Of a stretch of 64,000 bases of DNA, positions 43,823-56,377 are shown piece after piece. The DNA is taken from positions 930,001-994,000 of the forward strand of contig NZ_JACHFK010000001.1 of NCBI RefSeq assembly GCF_014201805.1, read 5' to 3'. Made by a program: the position numbers and the translations under genes. Position 1 is the first letter of the stretch, and every line of letters begins with the position of its first letter. The notes under the pieces are model-generated. The model had not been told where the DNA came from. It made no database searches and saw only the letters and a program-made list of their open reading frames with translations. This stretch comes from Deinococcus metalli (lineage in GTDB: Bacteria > Deinococcota > Deinococci > Deinococcales > Deinococcaceae).

Positions 43823-43858
43823 GGGCCGGTCGCCGAGGGGTGGCCGGCCCGCCTTCAT
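43823..43858. terminator. Terminator between convergent genes
   Basis: GGGCCGGTC/GGCCGGCCC (43823-43831, 43842-43850), 9 bp with one T-G pair and a 10-nt loop, followed by GCCTTCATT. Confidence 0.6.
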
Positions 43859-44511
43859 TCGCCCGGATCGATGAACAGCACCGGCCGGCACGCCTCCACC
43901 CCGCTCAGGTCGATGTCATCCCGGCGCGTCACAGCCCACTCCTCGCGACCCAGGCGCCAGCGATTCAGCACGGCGGGCTGGCCGCGCCGGGTGGCCCACT
44001 CCGTGCCATCCCGCCGGTAGCCCAGCCCCTCAGACACGCGGTTGGACGCCACGTTGTCGGAAAACGCCTCGCTGGTCGCCTCGCGGGCGCCCAGGCCCGC
44101 GAAGGCGAGGTGCAGGGCCGCGGCCCGCATCTCGCGCCCCACGCCCCGCCGCCGGACATCCGGCGCCAGCCACGAGAACGTGCTCACGGTCCTGAACTCT
44201 TTGAAGTGGACGCCGATCACGTCCTGCATCCCCACCGGCACGCCGTCCAGCACCACCACGAAGTACAGCCGCCACTGCTCAGGACGCACCGTGCCGCGCC
44301 CGCGCCAGATCGCCTGGAGCCACCTCCGTTCCCGCACCGGGTTGTCCTCGTACAGCGACATGGGATCGTCGAAGGGGAACGGTTCCCGGTCGGCCACGCC
44401 CGCCCGGACGACGGGCAGGAGCTGGGCCAGCAGCTCATCCGTGGCGCCGTGGAGTTCCAGCGTGGGCGTGACGACCCGGACGTTCAGCGGCGGGTAGAGG
44501 GCGAGGGACAT
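43855..44511 (-). CDS. GNAT-family N-acetyltransferase
   Basis: The 218-residue product has the acetyl-CoA binding pattern Arg-Arg-Arg-Gly-Val-Gly-Arg-Glu-Met-Arg-Ala-Ala, followed by Asp-Asn-Val-Ala-Ser-Asn-Arg-Val-Ser-Glu-Gly-Leu-Gly-Tyr, typical of RimJ/RimL-type GNATs that acetylate protein N-termini or small amines. The acceptor is unknown. An ATG at 44547 extends it by 12 residues of unlikely sequence; neither start has a good ribosome binding site or -10 box. Confidence 0.82.
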   Translation of the reverse strand: MSLALYPPLNVRVVTPTLELHGATDELLAQLLPVVRAGVADREPFPFDDPMSLYEDNPVRERRWLQAIWRGRGTVRPEQWRLYFVVVLDGVPVGMQDVIGVHFKEFRTVSTFSWLAPDVRRRGVGREMRAAALHLAFAGLGAREATSEAFSDNVASNRVSEGLGYRRDGTEWATRRGQPAVLNRWRLGREEWAVTRRDDIDLSGVEACRPVLFIDPGE

Positions 44512-44559
44512 AGGCACAGGAGGGCACGGATCACGGAAGGATGCCATGGGTGAAACGGC

Positions 44560-44922
44560 TTACCACTTCAGGATCACTGGATCGAACCAGACGTTCGTGG
44601 TACTCCCGATGTTCCGGAACCTCCATCCACTCGCCAACCCGAGAAATGCGCCGGCCTCGTCCCTCCGTGCGATCAGTTCTGCTGCCGAAATGGCCTCAAA
44701 GGCACCCACATCATCTGGGATGTCACCCTCACCAAACCAGATGAACCATTGCGGCCCTTCCGTTGTTCTAGCAATGCGAAAACCATTGATCGGAAGTGCC
44801 TCGTTATTCCATGCACGTTCGACGATAACGATGTCCTGCGCGCCAGTGTCTTGGTACTCCGCGCCGTAAACCTGGCAGACGTACCGCTGGTACTTTTGCT
44901 CCTCCGACCAGTCATCCGTCAT
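44560..44922 (-). CDS. Immunity-protein-like small protein in a lower-GC segment
   Basis: The 120-residue product is acidic, Trp-rich and without signal peptide: it contains Gly-Pro-Gln-Trp-Phe-Ile-Trp-Phe-Gly-Glu-Gly-Asp and ends Ser-Gly-Trp-Arg-Phe-Arg, Asn-Val-Trp-Phe-Asp-Pro. This style resembles DUF2185/Imm33-like immunity proteins, but the match is weak. Codon use and base composition are clearly less GC-rich than all neighbours, suggesting transfer. No toxin gene is adjacent. Function open. Confidence 0.6.
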   Translation of the reverse strand: MTDDWSEEQKYQRYVCQVYGAEYQDTGAQDIVIVERAWNNEALPINGFRIARTTEGPQWFIWFGEGDIPDDVGAFEAISAAELIARRDEAGAFLGLASGWRFRNIGSTTNVWFDPVILKW

Positions 44923-44991
44923 TCGTACCTGCCGATCACCTTAGATAGGGTCTACCCACAATCGAGAACTGCTGAGAGATCCGTAGAAGGT

Positions 44992-46686
44992 TCACTCCAA
45001 TCCATCCAGTCTTCTCCACCCCATCCTCAGACTCAGCCATGTGCCGAGCACCGTGGCCAGTCCAAGGCCGATCAGGCCCAGTACGCCTTCCAGCGTGCCC
45101 AGGGCGCTCAGGCCGGGGAACAGGTCGGGCCGCAGGACGCTGCCGGCGGCGGGCCGGGCGAGCAGCAGCAGGCACACCACGGCGTACGCGAGGCTCAGGC
45201 CCATGAACGCCAGCCCCCCGGCGCTGACGCCGATCTCGGCGGGGTTGTCGGCGTCGAACTTCGGGGCGGCGGCGCCCAGGCCCACACCCAGCGCCGTGAT
45301 CACGAACGCGTTGCTGACACTGACGAGCACGCTCAGCAGCAGCAGGGTGGGACCGAGATCCATGGCCCGGGCGCTGGCGATCCCCATGACCAGACCGACG
45401 ACCAGCGTGACCGGCAGCACGCCCAGGAACTTGCTCACGACGATCTGCCGGGCCTCGATGGGCGCGGTGCGCAGCAGCCAGTACGCCCTGGCCTCGGTGG
45501 ACACGGCCGGGAACGCGAGCCGCACGGCGATGCCCGAGATGATGAAGCCCTGGAACGCGAGCTGGATGTACCCCAGGATGCCGCGGAACTGCGGGATGGG
45601 AATGGGCACGGCCTTGACGCTGACGAGGTACACGCCGGCCAGCGCGGCGACCACGAGCAGCTGGCTCCACTGGGTGGGGTCGCGCAGCGTGACACGCAGG
45701 TCCTTGCTCGCCAGCGACCCGCCGGGGCCGAGGCGGGCAAGCAAGCGTTCGGCCATCCGGGCGCGGCGTGGGCGGGGGTCGAGGGCCGGCGTGCTGGAGT
45801 CCAGCGCACGCGCCCAGCCCTCCTGATACGCCCTGGTGGCAAGCGCGGTGGCGGCGAGCAGCAGGGCGGCGGTGAGACCCGCCAGCGGCAGCAGCGGCCC
45901 GGCCAGGTGCCCGTGCGCGGCCTGCCAGATGCCCTGCGCCGCCCACGACGGCGGCAGGAGGGAACTGGACGGCCCGGTGAGGCTGCGGAGCAGCGCCCCG
46001 ATCTGCGTGGGGTCCTGCAACTTCTGCACGAGGATCTCGGGCCGCACGGCGCGGATCGCGTACACCAGTCCGGCGCTCAGCAGCACACCCAGCGCGGTGC
46101 TGACCTCGCGCACGCGGCCGACCGGGGCGACGCGCATCAGGCCCACGGCCAGCAGTGCGCCCAGCCCGACGGGCGCGGCGAAGGTCAGCACGTCCGCGAG
46201 GATCATCACGGCGTACGCCCACGGCGGCGCGTGGAAGTACGCGGCGACCGTCAGCAGCAGCGGGACGGTCAGCAGCACCGGCACCAGGGCAGCGTTCAGG
46301 AACGTCTCCCCCACCTTCAGGGCGAAGACCCGCCACGTCGGCAGCGGCTGTGTCAGCAGAAAATTCAGGTCGTCGCTGAGGTACAGGGTGCTGATGGCGG
46401 CCGTGGTGGCGCTGAAGGTCACGCCGCTGGACAGGGTGATCAGGCCGATCTCCAGCACACGCGCGAACACGCCCAGCCCGATGTCCCCGAAGGTGCCCAG
46501 AAACCGCAGGGCCCGCCACACGCCGTACACCTCCGCCCAGACCAGCAGGATGCCGAGCACCACCAGAAACAGCAGCCCGGGCTTCGAGGCCCGCTCCAGG
46601 GTGTGCCGCAGGGCGGTGGCCTTGAGGTGCATCAGACTGGGCCGGCGGAGCCGGGTCACGGCGGTGGGGGCGGGCGCGGCCCTCAT
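44992..46686 (-). CDS. ABC-type exporter permease
   Basis: The 564-residue membrane protein has about twelve hydrophobic helices in two halves, and the pattern of the putative ABC exporter family (Leu-Ser-Asp-Asp-Leu-Asn-Phe-Leu-Leu-Thr near residue 105, Ser-Lys-Asp-Leu-Arg-Val near 330). It partners the ATPase encoded just upstream; its ATG overlaps the ATPase stop as ATGA. Substrate unknown. Confidence 0.88.
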   Translation of the reverse strand: MRAAPAPTAVTRLRRPSLMHLKATALRHTLERASKPGLLFLVVLGILLVWAEVYGVWRALRFLGTFGDIGLGVFARVLEIGLITLSSGVTFSATTAAISTLYLSDDLNFLLTQPLPTWRVFALKVGETFLNAALVPVLLTVPLLLTVAAYFHAPPWAYAVMILADVLTFAAPVGLGALLAVGLMRVAPVGRVREVSTALGVLLSAGLVYAIRAVRPEILVQKLQDPTQIGALLRSLTGPSSSLLPPSWAAQGIWQAAHGHLAGPLLPLAGLTAALLLAATALATRAYQEGWARALDSSTPALDPRPRRARMAERLLARLGPGGSLASKDLRVTLRDPTQWSQLLVVAALAGVYLVSVKAVPIPIPQFRGILGYIQLAFQGFIISGIAVRLAFPAVSTEARAYWLLRTAPIEARQIVVSKFLGVLPVTLVVGLVMGIASARAMDLGPTLLLLSVLVSVSNAFVITALGVGLGAAAPKFDADNPAEIGVSAGGLAFMGLSLAYAVVCLLLLARPAAGSVLRPDLFPGLSALGTLEGVLGLIGLGLATVLGTWLSLRMGWRRLDGLE

Positions 46687-47459
46687 GCGCTCTGCACGGC
46701 CTCGCGGCGGCGCTGCTCCTCCTGCTGCTCTTCCTCGATCAGGCGGAAGAAGATGCGTTCAAGGCTGTCGCCGTGCACGCCGCCGACCGCCGTGCCGGTG
46801 CGGGCGCGCAGGTCGTCCATGCTGCCCTCGCCGAGCACTTTGCCGCGGTCGAGCACCACGATGCGGTCGCACACCGCCTCTGCCAGCGGCAGCGAGTGGG
46901 TGGTCAGCAGCACCGTGCGGCCCCGGTCGGCGTGCGCGCGGAACAGCTCTCGCACCTGCCGCGCGGCGTGCGGGTCGAGCCCGACCATGGGTTCGTCCAC
47001 GATCAGCACCGGCGGGTCCGGCAACAGCGCCGCGATGATCGCCACCTTCTGCCGCATGCCGTGCGAGTACGTCTCCAGCAGCTCGTTGCCGAAATCGGTC
47101 AGGCGGAAGGTCTCCAGCCACGCGTCGATGGCGGCGTCCGCCCCCTCTACCCGGTACAGCTGCCCCACGAAGCGCAGGAGTTCCCGCGCCGTGAGTTTGC
47201 CGTACAGGTACGGGCGGTCCGGGATGTACCCGAAGGCCGCCTTGGCCTTCACGGGGTCCTGCCACACGTCGAAGCCCTGCACACGCACGGTGCCGGCCGT
47301 GGGGCGGGTCAGGCCGACCAGCGCGCGGATGGTGGTGGTCTTCCCCGCTCCGTTGCTGCCTAGCAGGCCGAACACCGCGCCGGGCGCCACGCGGAAGCTC
47401 AGGTCGCTGACAGCCACGTGGCGGCCGTAGCGTTTGGTGTAGTGGCTGACCTCGATCAC
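46683..47459 (-). CDS. ABC transporter ATP-binding protein
   Basis: The 258-residue ATPase has Walker A Gly-Ser-Asn-Gly-Ala-Gly-Lys-Thr-Thr near residue 34, signature Tyr-Ser-His-Gly-Met-Arg-Gln-Lys near 132, Walker B Val-Leu-Ile-Val-Asp-Glu-Pro, and the switch His in Thr-Thr-His-Ser. It energises the exporter permease encoded downstream, with which it is translationally coupled. GTG start at 47459, preceded by TAAGCT at 6 nt. Confidence 0.94.
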   Translation of the reverse strand: MIEVSHYTKRYGRHVAVSDLSFRVAPGAVFGLLGSNGAGKTTTIRALVGLTRPTAGTVRVQGFDVWQDPVKAKAAFGYIPDRPYLYGKLTARELLRFVGQLYRVEGADAAIDAWLETFRLTDFGNELLETYSHGMRQKVAIIAALLPDPPVLIVDEPMVGLDPHAARQVRELFRAHADRGRTVLLTTHSLPLAEAVCDRIVVLDRGKVLGEGSMDDLRARTGTAVGGVHGDSLERIFFRLIEEEQQEEQRRREAVQSA

Positions 47460-47465
47460 CCGTCC

Positions 47466-47471
47466 AGCTTA
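47466..47471 (-). promoter_or_regulatory. -10 box of leaderless type
   Basis: TAAGCT on the minus strand, 6 nt before the GTG at 47459. Confidence 0.5.
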
Positions 47472-47494
47472 GGCCCGCGCGTCTGACGCAGAGG

Positions 47495-48199
47495 TCACGG
47501 CATCCGCTGGGGGTCGCTCTGGCCGTCGCTGTACGACACGTCACCGGCCACCCGCCGGACCAGGGCCTCGAGGGCGCGCTGCCGGGTATGGGCCTCGGCG
47601 CTGGTCAGGACGGTGCGAAGGTCTGCGGCGGCGTCCGGGTCCCGCTCGGTCAGGCCCGGCAGCCAGCCCTGGGCCTTGACGCCCCACCACCCGCGGGCGG
47701 TGTACCACCCCTCGACGGCCAGGGAGGCCGCCCGGCACGCGATAAGCACGTGCAGTGGGTCACCGGTCTCCGCAAGGGCGCGGGCGTCCAGCACCTCGTC
47801 GATGAGCCGGTGACGCTCCTGTTGTGTGACTGGCCGGGGCGTCGGACCGGCGGCGTACAGCCTGCGGGCCTCCGTGGTCAGCGCGTGCAGGTCCGGGTGC
47901 GGCAGCACCACGCGGCCCTGCGCATACATGGTGATGGTGTCGCCCTCGCCAGCAGCGAACATGGCCCGCACCGTATGCGCCGGGTTGTGGAAGACCTCGA
48001 CCGGCACGCCTTTCACCGTGAAGTTTGAGCGCCAGCGGTGGTCGCCCGTTACAAGGGCATGAACATCCAGGTCGCTGTGCGCGTTTCCCTCCCCACGGGC
48101 TGCGCTGCCGCACCACAGCGCCGCATACACGCCGGGCGTGGCCTGGATTCGGGCGAGCGCTGCCGGCAGGGCGGCGACCAGCCGAGCCTGCCCGTCCAC
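47495..48199 (-). CDS. Nucleotidyltransferase-domain protein
   Basis: The 234-residue product has a minimal nucleotidyltransferase fold: Gly-Ser-Ala-Ala-Arg-Gly-Glu-Gly-Asn-Ala-His-Ser-Asp-Leu-Asp-Val near residue 31 supplies the catalytic Asp pair. A helical C-terminal half follows. Such proteins transfer nucleotides to small molecules or tRNA, or act as antitoxins; nothing in the context selects one. The GTG start is 4 nt after the stop of the DUF402 gene, so the two are one operon. Confidence 0.82.
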   Translation of the reverse strand: MDGQARLVAALPAALARIQATPGVYAALWCGSAARGEGNAHSDLDVHALVTGDHRWRSNFTVKGVPVEVFHNPAHTVRAMFAAGEGDTITMYAQGRVVLPHPDLHALTTEARRLYAAGPTPRPVTQQERHRLIDEVLDARALAETGDPLHVLIACRAASLAVEGWYTARGWWGVKAQGWLPGLTERDPDAAADLRTVLTSAEAHTRQRALEALVRRVAGDVSYSDGQSDPQRMP

Positions 48200-48203
48200 G
48201 CGG

Positions 48204-48728
48204 TCAGGCGGTGGCGACGGGCGTGGGCGTCCAGTCGAGGCTGAGGTGCTGGGCGGCCTGCCACTCGCGCAGGCTGTAGCGGGCGCGGGCCAGGCTGGCG
48301 AGGGTGTGGTGCGCGACGTCCACCGCGCGGTGCATCTCGCGTTCGGTGATGAACGCGGCCTCGCGCGCGGCCAGGAGTTCGTCGGTGTCCACGATCTCGG
48401 CCATCAGGCCGTCGTGCAACACGATGTCGAGGTACAGGTCGCGCACGCTCCACACCGCGCCGTCATGGGTGATCTGCGCCACGTCGAGGTAGTAGTCGTG
48501 CTCGCGGCGGCCGTGGAAGTCGTAGCGGCACACGACGAGGTTGTGCATGGGCAGCAGGTGCGCCTGCCAGCGGCGGATGCGGGGGTGCGCGACGAACTCA
48601 CGGTCCACGTACAGGCCGTGCGGAGTCTCGGTGTAGGTGCGGACTGCGCGCGTGCCGGTGTTCGTGACGTGCTGGAGGGCACGGACGTCGTGGCGTTCCA
48701 CCTTGACCGGATGCGCGTGCCCTGGCAT
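48204..48728 (-). CDS. DUF402-family protein
   Basis: The 174-residue product shows the DUF402/FomD-type signature: Tyr-Tyr-Leu-Asp-Val-Ala near residue 78, then Trp-Ser-Val-Arg-Asp-Leu-Tyr-Leu-Asp-Ile-Val-Leu and Val-Asp-Thr-Asp-Glu-Leu. Family members are metal-dependent nucleoside diphosphate or CMP-ester hydrolases. The ATG at 48728 follows TACGCT by 5 nt; a longer frame upstream is rejected. Probably cotranscribed with the nucleotidyltransferase gene. Confidence 0.85.
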   Translation of the reverse strand: MPGHAHPVKVERHDVRALQHVTNTGTRAVRTYTETPHGLYVDREFVAHPRIRRWQAHLLPMHNLVVCRYDFHGRREHDYYLDVAQITHDGAVWSVRDLYLDIVLHDGLMAEIVDTDELLAAREAAFITEREMHRAVDVAHHTLASLARARYSLREWQAAQHLSLDWTPTPVATA

Positions 48729-48733
48729 GACCC

Positions 48734-48739
48734 AGCGTA
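48734..48739 (-). promoter_or_regulatory. -10 box of leaderless type
   Basis: TACGCT on the minus strand, 5 nt before the ATG at 48728. Confidence 0.45.
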
Positions 48740-48885
48740 GCGGGCTGCCCCCACTTCCTTGATGAGCCGGGTGATCCGGCGGAAGGCCCACTGACGGACC
48801 CGGCGTCAGGTGGCGTTCCGGCGTCGTCCCGGTCCGCGCGAGGCGCCGACCGCACCGCGTGGCCGCCCTTCACCGTTCCTGAACT

Positions 48886-51450
<2,565 letters not shown>

Positions 51451-51458
51451 AACGCGCC

Positions 51459-51464
51459 AGTGTA
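51459..51464 (-). promoter_or_regulatory. -10 box of leaderless type
   Basis: TACACT on the minus strand, 8 nt before the ATG at 51450. Confidence 0.4.
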
Positions 51465-51673
51465 GCTTCTGGCCCGGTCATTCGCCAACGGCGGCGTCCA
51501 CACTTGCCGGATTGCAGCGCCGGGCCGGGTCCGCCCCGCTGGGCAGGTGCGCGGCCATCTCGGCACTGGGGCCTGGACGCGACTGTGCCGGCCAGGGCCA
51601 CGGCGGGCTCCAGATGCACGGGAAAATTGAAGTGCTCCGAGTCCTCGACGTCCGCCTCGCGGAGACAGGTCCG

Positions 51674-52231
51674 TTACGGCGTGAGCCAGCGCCCGGCGGC
51701 GCGCGTGGCGAGCGGCATGAATACATACGTCATGGCCGGTACGACCAGCAGCATCTGCGCCAGGGCGCGCAGCGGCAACGGCCACGCCGAGACGAGCGGA
51801 AGCAGCAGCAGCGACACACCCACGCTGACCGGGTACAGCACCAGCAGGGTCAGCGCGGCCATCTTCCAGCGGGGCGGCTGGCGCAGCAGCGGCGCGGCGG
51901 GCGGCGTGAACCAGAAGTCCAGACCCGGCTGGCGCTCGAAACTCAGCTGGTCGTCCACCAGCGCGGCGATGGTGTCCAGCCACAACGCGCGTTCCGGCGA
52001 CAGTTCCCACGCGGCGGCGCTGCCCAGAGAGTCGAAGCGCGCGACGACCGTGTACTCACGGCTGCCGTCGCCGGGGCGCAGCACGCCCGTGCCCCGGAAC
52101 CCCGGCACGCGCGACAGCAGCTCGCCCAGGCGTTGCAGCGCCGCCTCGTACGCGCCCTCGTGGCCGGGACGGATGCGGCGGCGCACGACCAGCGTGACCG
52201 GATCGACGGGCGGCGAACTCGGCAGCGTCAC
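51674..52231 (-). CDS. Antibiotic-biosynthesis-monooxygenase-like membrane protein
   Basis: The 185-residue product has an ABM-type ferredoxin-like domain in its first 100 residues ([11 protein letters not shown], then Phe-Arg-Gly-Thr-Gly-Val-Leu and a Phe-Asp-Ser-Leu segment). Two membrane helices follow (about 118-140 and 150-172). Fusion of this domain to two helices is a known but uncharacterised family. An ATG at 52243 overlaps the -10 box, so the GTG at 52231 (7 nt after TATGCT) is preferred. It diverges from the YmdB-like gene. Confidence 0.72.
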   Translation of the reverse strand: MTLPSSPPVDPVTLVVRRRIRPGHEGAYEAALQRLGELLSRVPGFRGTGVLRPGDGSREYTVVARFDSLGSAAAWELSPERALWLDTIAALVDDQLSFERQPGLDFWFTPPAAPLLRQPPRWKMAALTLLVLYPVSVGVSLLLLPLVSAWPLPLRALAQMLLVVPAMTYVFMPLATRAAGRWLTP

Positions 52232-52280
52232 GCCGGGCAGCATAGCCGGGCGGCCCCCACGGCGCGCTACCCTGCCCGGC
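52232..52280. promoter_or_regulatory. Mirror-image divergent leaderless promoters
   Basis: Minus strand: TATGCT (52239-52244), 7 nt, GTG at 52231. Plus strand: TACCCT (52268-52273), 7 nt, ATG at 52281. Both spacers read GCCCGGC, so GCCGGGCAG (52232-52240) and CTGCCCGGC (52272-52280) form a 9-bp inverted repeat spanning the whole 49-bp gap. Confidence 0.6.
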
Positions 52281-53066
52281 ATGATGCGCGTGGTGTTCGT
52301 GGGAGATGTCTTCGGCCAGCCGGGCCGGCGGGTGCTGGGCGCGCAGTTGCCGGGCCTGCGGCAGCGGGCCGACTTCGCCATCGTGAACATGGAGAACGCC
52401 GCCGGGGGCTTCGGCGTGCACCGCGACGCGGCTGACAGCGCCCTCGCCGCCGGCGCGGACTGCCTGACGCTGGGCAACCACGCGTGGCACCACAAGGACA
52501 TCTACGCGCTGCTGGGCGACGAGCTGAAGTATCCGATCGTGCGGCCCCTGAACCTGTCCGATCCCGGCGCGCCGGGCGTGGGCTGGCGCACCTTCGACGT
52601 CAAGACGGCCACCGGCACCGAGCGCCTCACAGTCGTGAATCTGCTGGGGCGGGTGTTCATGGAGGCGGTCGCCAATCCGTTCCGGGCCATCGACGACCTG
52701 CTGGAGCGAGGCGACCTGGGCGCGGTGTTCGTGGACATGCACGCCGAGGCGACCAGCGAGAAGCAGGCGCTGGCGTGGCACCTGGACGGCCGGGTGGCGG
52801 CCGTGATCGGCACGCACACGCACGTGCCCACCGCCGACACCCGCATCCTGCCGGGCGGCACGGCCTTTCAGGCAGACGCCGGCTTTACCGGGCCGCACGA
52901 CTCCGTGATCGGCTCGGAGGTGGGGGGGCCGGTGCAGAAATTCCTGACCGAACGCCCGCACCGCTTCGGGGTGGCGGCGGGCCGGGCGGAACTGAATGCG
53001 GTCTTTGTCCAGATAGAGGCGGGCAAAGCGGTGGGGGTGGAGCGCTACCGTTACGTCGAGGAGTGA
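52281..53066 (+). CDS. YmdB-like metallophosphoesterase
   Basis: The 261-residue protein belongs to the YmdB/TIGR00282 family, cyclic-nucleotide phosphodiesterases needed for biofilm and late-growth functions in Bacillus. Motifs are Phe-Val-Gly-Asp-Val-Phe-Gly near residue 6, [10 protein letters not shown] near 36, Gly-Asn-His-Ala-Trp near 66, [11 protein letters not shown] near 152, and [10 protein letters not shown] near 175. Start 52281 or the next ATG. The frame is open upstream but that part is not family-like. Confidence 0.9.
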   Translation: MMRVVFVGDVFGQPGRRVLGAQLPGLRQRADFAIVNMENAAGGFGVHRDAADSALAAGADCLTLGNHAWHHKDIYALLGDELKYPIVRPLNLSDPGAPGVGWRTFDVKTATGTERLTVVNLLGRVFMEAVANPFRAIDDLLERGDLGAVFVDMHAEATSEKQALAWHLDGRVAAVIGTHTHVPTADTRILPGGTAFQADAGFTGPHDSVIGSEVGGPVQKFLTERPHRFGVAAGRAELNAVFVQIEAGKAVGVERYRYVEE

Positions 53067-53180
53067 GGCACGCAGCGGAGTCCGCCGCTGCCTACGCCTG
53101 CACGGCGGCCCACCCGGGGCCGGCACACCGAAGTCGAGCGTCCCACACGAACCACCGGTGGGCGGGGAGGGTCTGAGGCC

Positions 53181-55655
<2,475 letters not shown>

Positions 55656-56032
55656 GCACGATACATCCGCAGACTTGCCAGTGAGGCCTTGATAGCGGGC
55701 TGGATGGAGAACCCCATCCGAACCTTTCAGTACGCGCTGCGAGTCCCCACAAGAGCGAGGGGTTGAAAGCCGAAGCGTCCCACCCTGCCCCTGGCCGAAA
55801 GCCATCGTGCGCGAAGCGCGCGGGCGCTGACGACGACAACGCCCGAGGCGAGTACGCGGCCCCACGCTGCCGAGACCCCAGCTCCGCCCAGTCGGAAAGA
55901 TTTGGCGACCACCTGCCCAGCGCAGCGGTCTCCCCCTGCCCCTCTGCTGCGCAGCTCCACGAGTCTGGGGTAGGGGGCCGGGGGTTGGGGCCGCGCCGCA
56001 GGCACCCACCCCAGACCATTACTAAACCCCTC
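55656..56032. other. Structured non-coding region after ppc
   Basis: About 380 nt without a credible gene. It contains nested complementary segments: CTTTCA with TGAAAG, CCCC with GGGG near 55723-55770, and GAAGCGCGC-type repeats. Its right half has G-runs and the string CTGCTGCGCAGCTC. The look is that of small non-coding repeats common in deinococci, but copies cannot be checked here. Confidence 0.45.
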
Positions 56033-56314
56033 TTACCGCCGCTCCAGCAGCACGAAGCTCAGCGTGACATCCTCCAGCACCTCCGCGCTGTGCACTTCCC
56101 CCGCCGGGATGAACGAGACGTCCCCGGCCCGCAGGGTGGCCGCCGTGCCGCCGCTGACGGCTTTGAGCACGCCGCTGTGGATGAAGCTGATTTCGTCCTG
56201 CTCATGGGCGGTGGAGGGCAGGAGTGTTCCCGCCGGGAAGTGAAGTGTGCCGACCTGTGCGGGCACGCCGGTCAGGTCGGCCCGCTGGCCGGACGTCAGG
56301 GCATGGTGTTCCAT
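56033..56314 (-). CDS. Single-domain cupin protein
   Basis: The 93-residue product is one cupin barrel: His-Glu-Gln-Asp-Glu-Ile-Ser-Phe-Ile-His-Ser-Gly near residue 37, Leu-Arg-Ala-Gly-Asp-Val-Ser-Phe-Ile-Pro-Ala-Gly-Glu-Val-His near 62. These place a partial metal site (His, Glu, His). Function unknown; such small cupins often sense sugars or act on small ligands. ATG at 56314 is preferred over 56371, which adds an Arg/Pro-rich tail overlapping the promoter of the divergent amylase gene. Confidence 0.78.
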   Translation of the reverse strand: MEHHALTSGQRADLTGVPAQVGTLHFPAGTLLPSTAHEQDEISFIHSGVLKAVSGGTAATLRAGDVSFIPAGEVHSAEVLEDVTLSFVLLERR

Positions 56315-56365
56315 GCTGCCCAGCCTGCCCCGTCCGGCACGCGGACGCAAGGGCGGCGCACGCTC

Positions 56366-56371
56366 TACCAT
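56366..56371 (+). promoter_or_regulatory. -10 box of leaderless type
   Basis: TACCAT, 6 nt before the amylase ATG at 56378. Confidence 0.45.
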
Positions 56372-56377
56372 GCGGGT

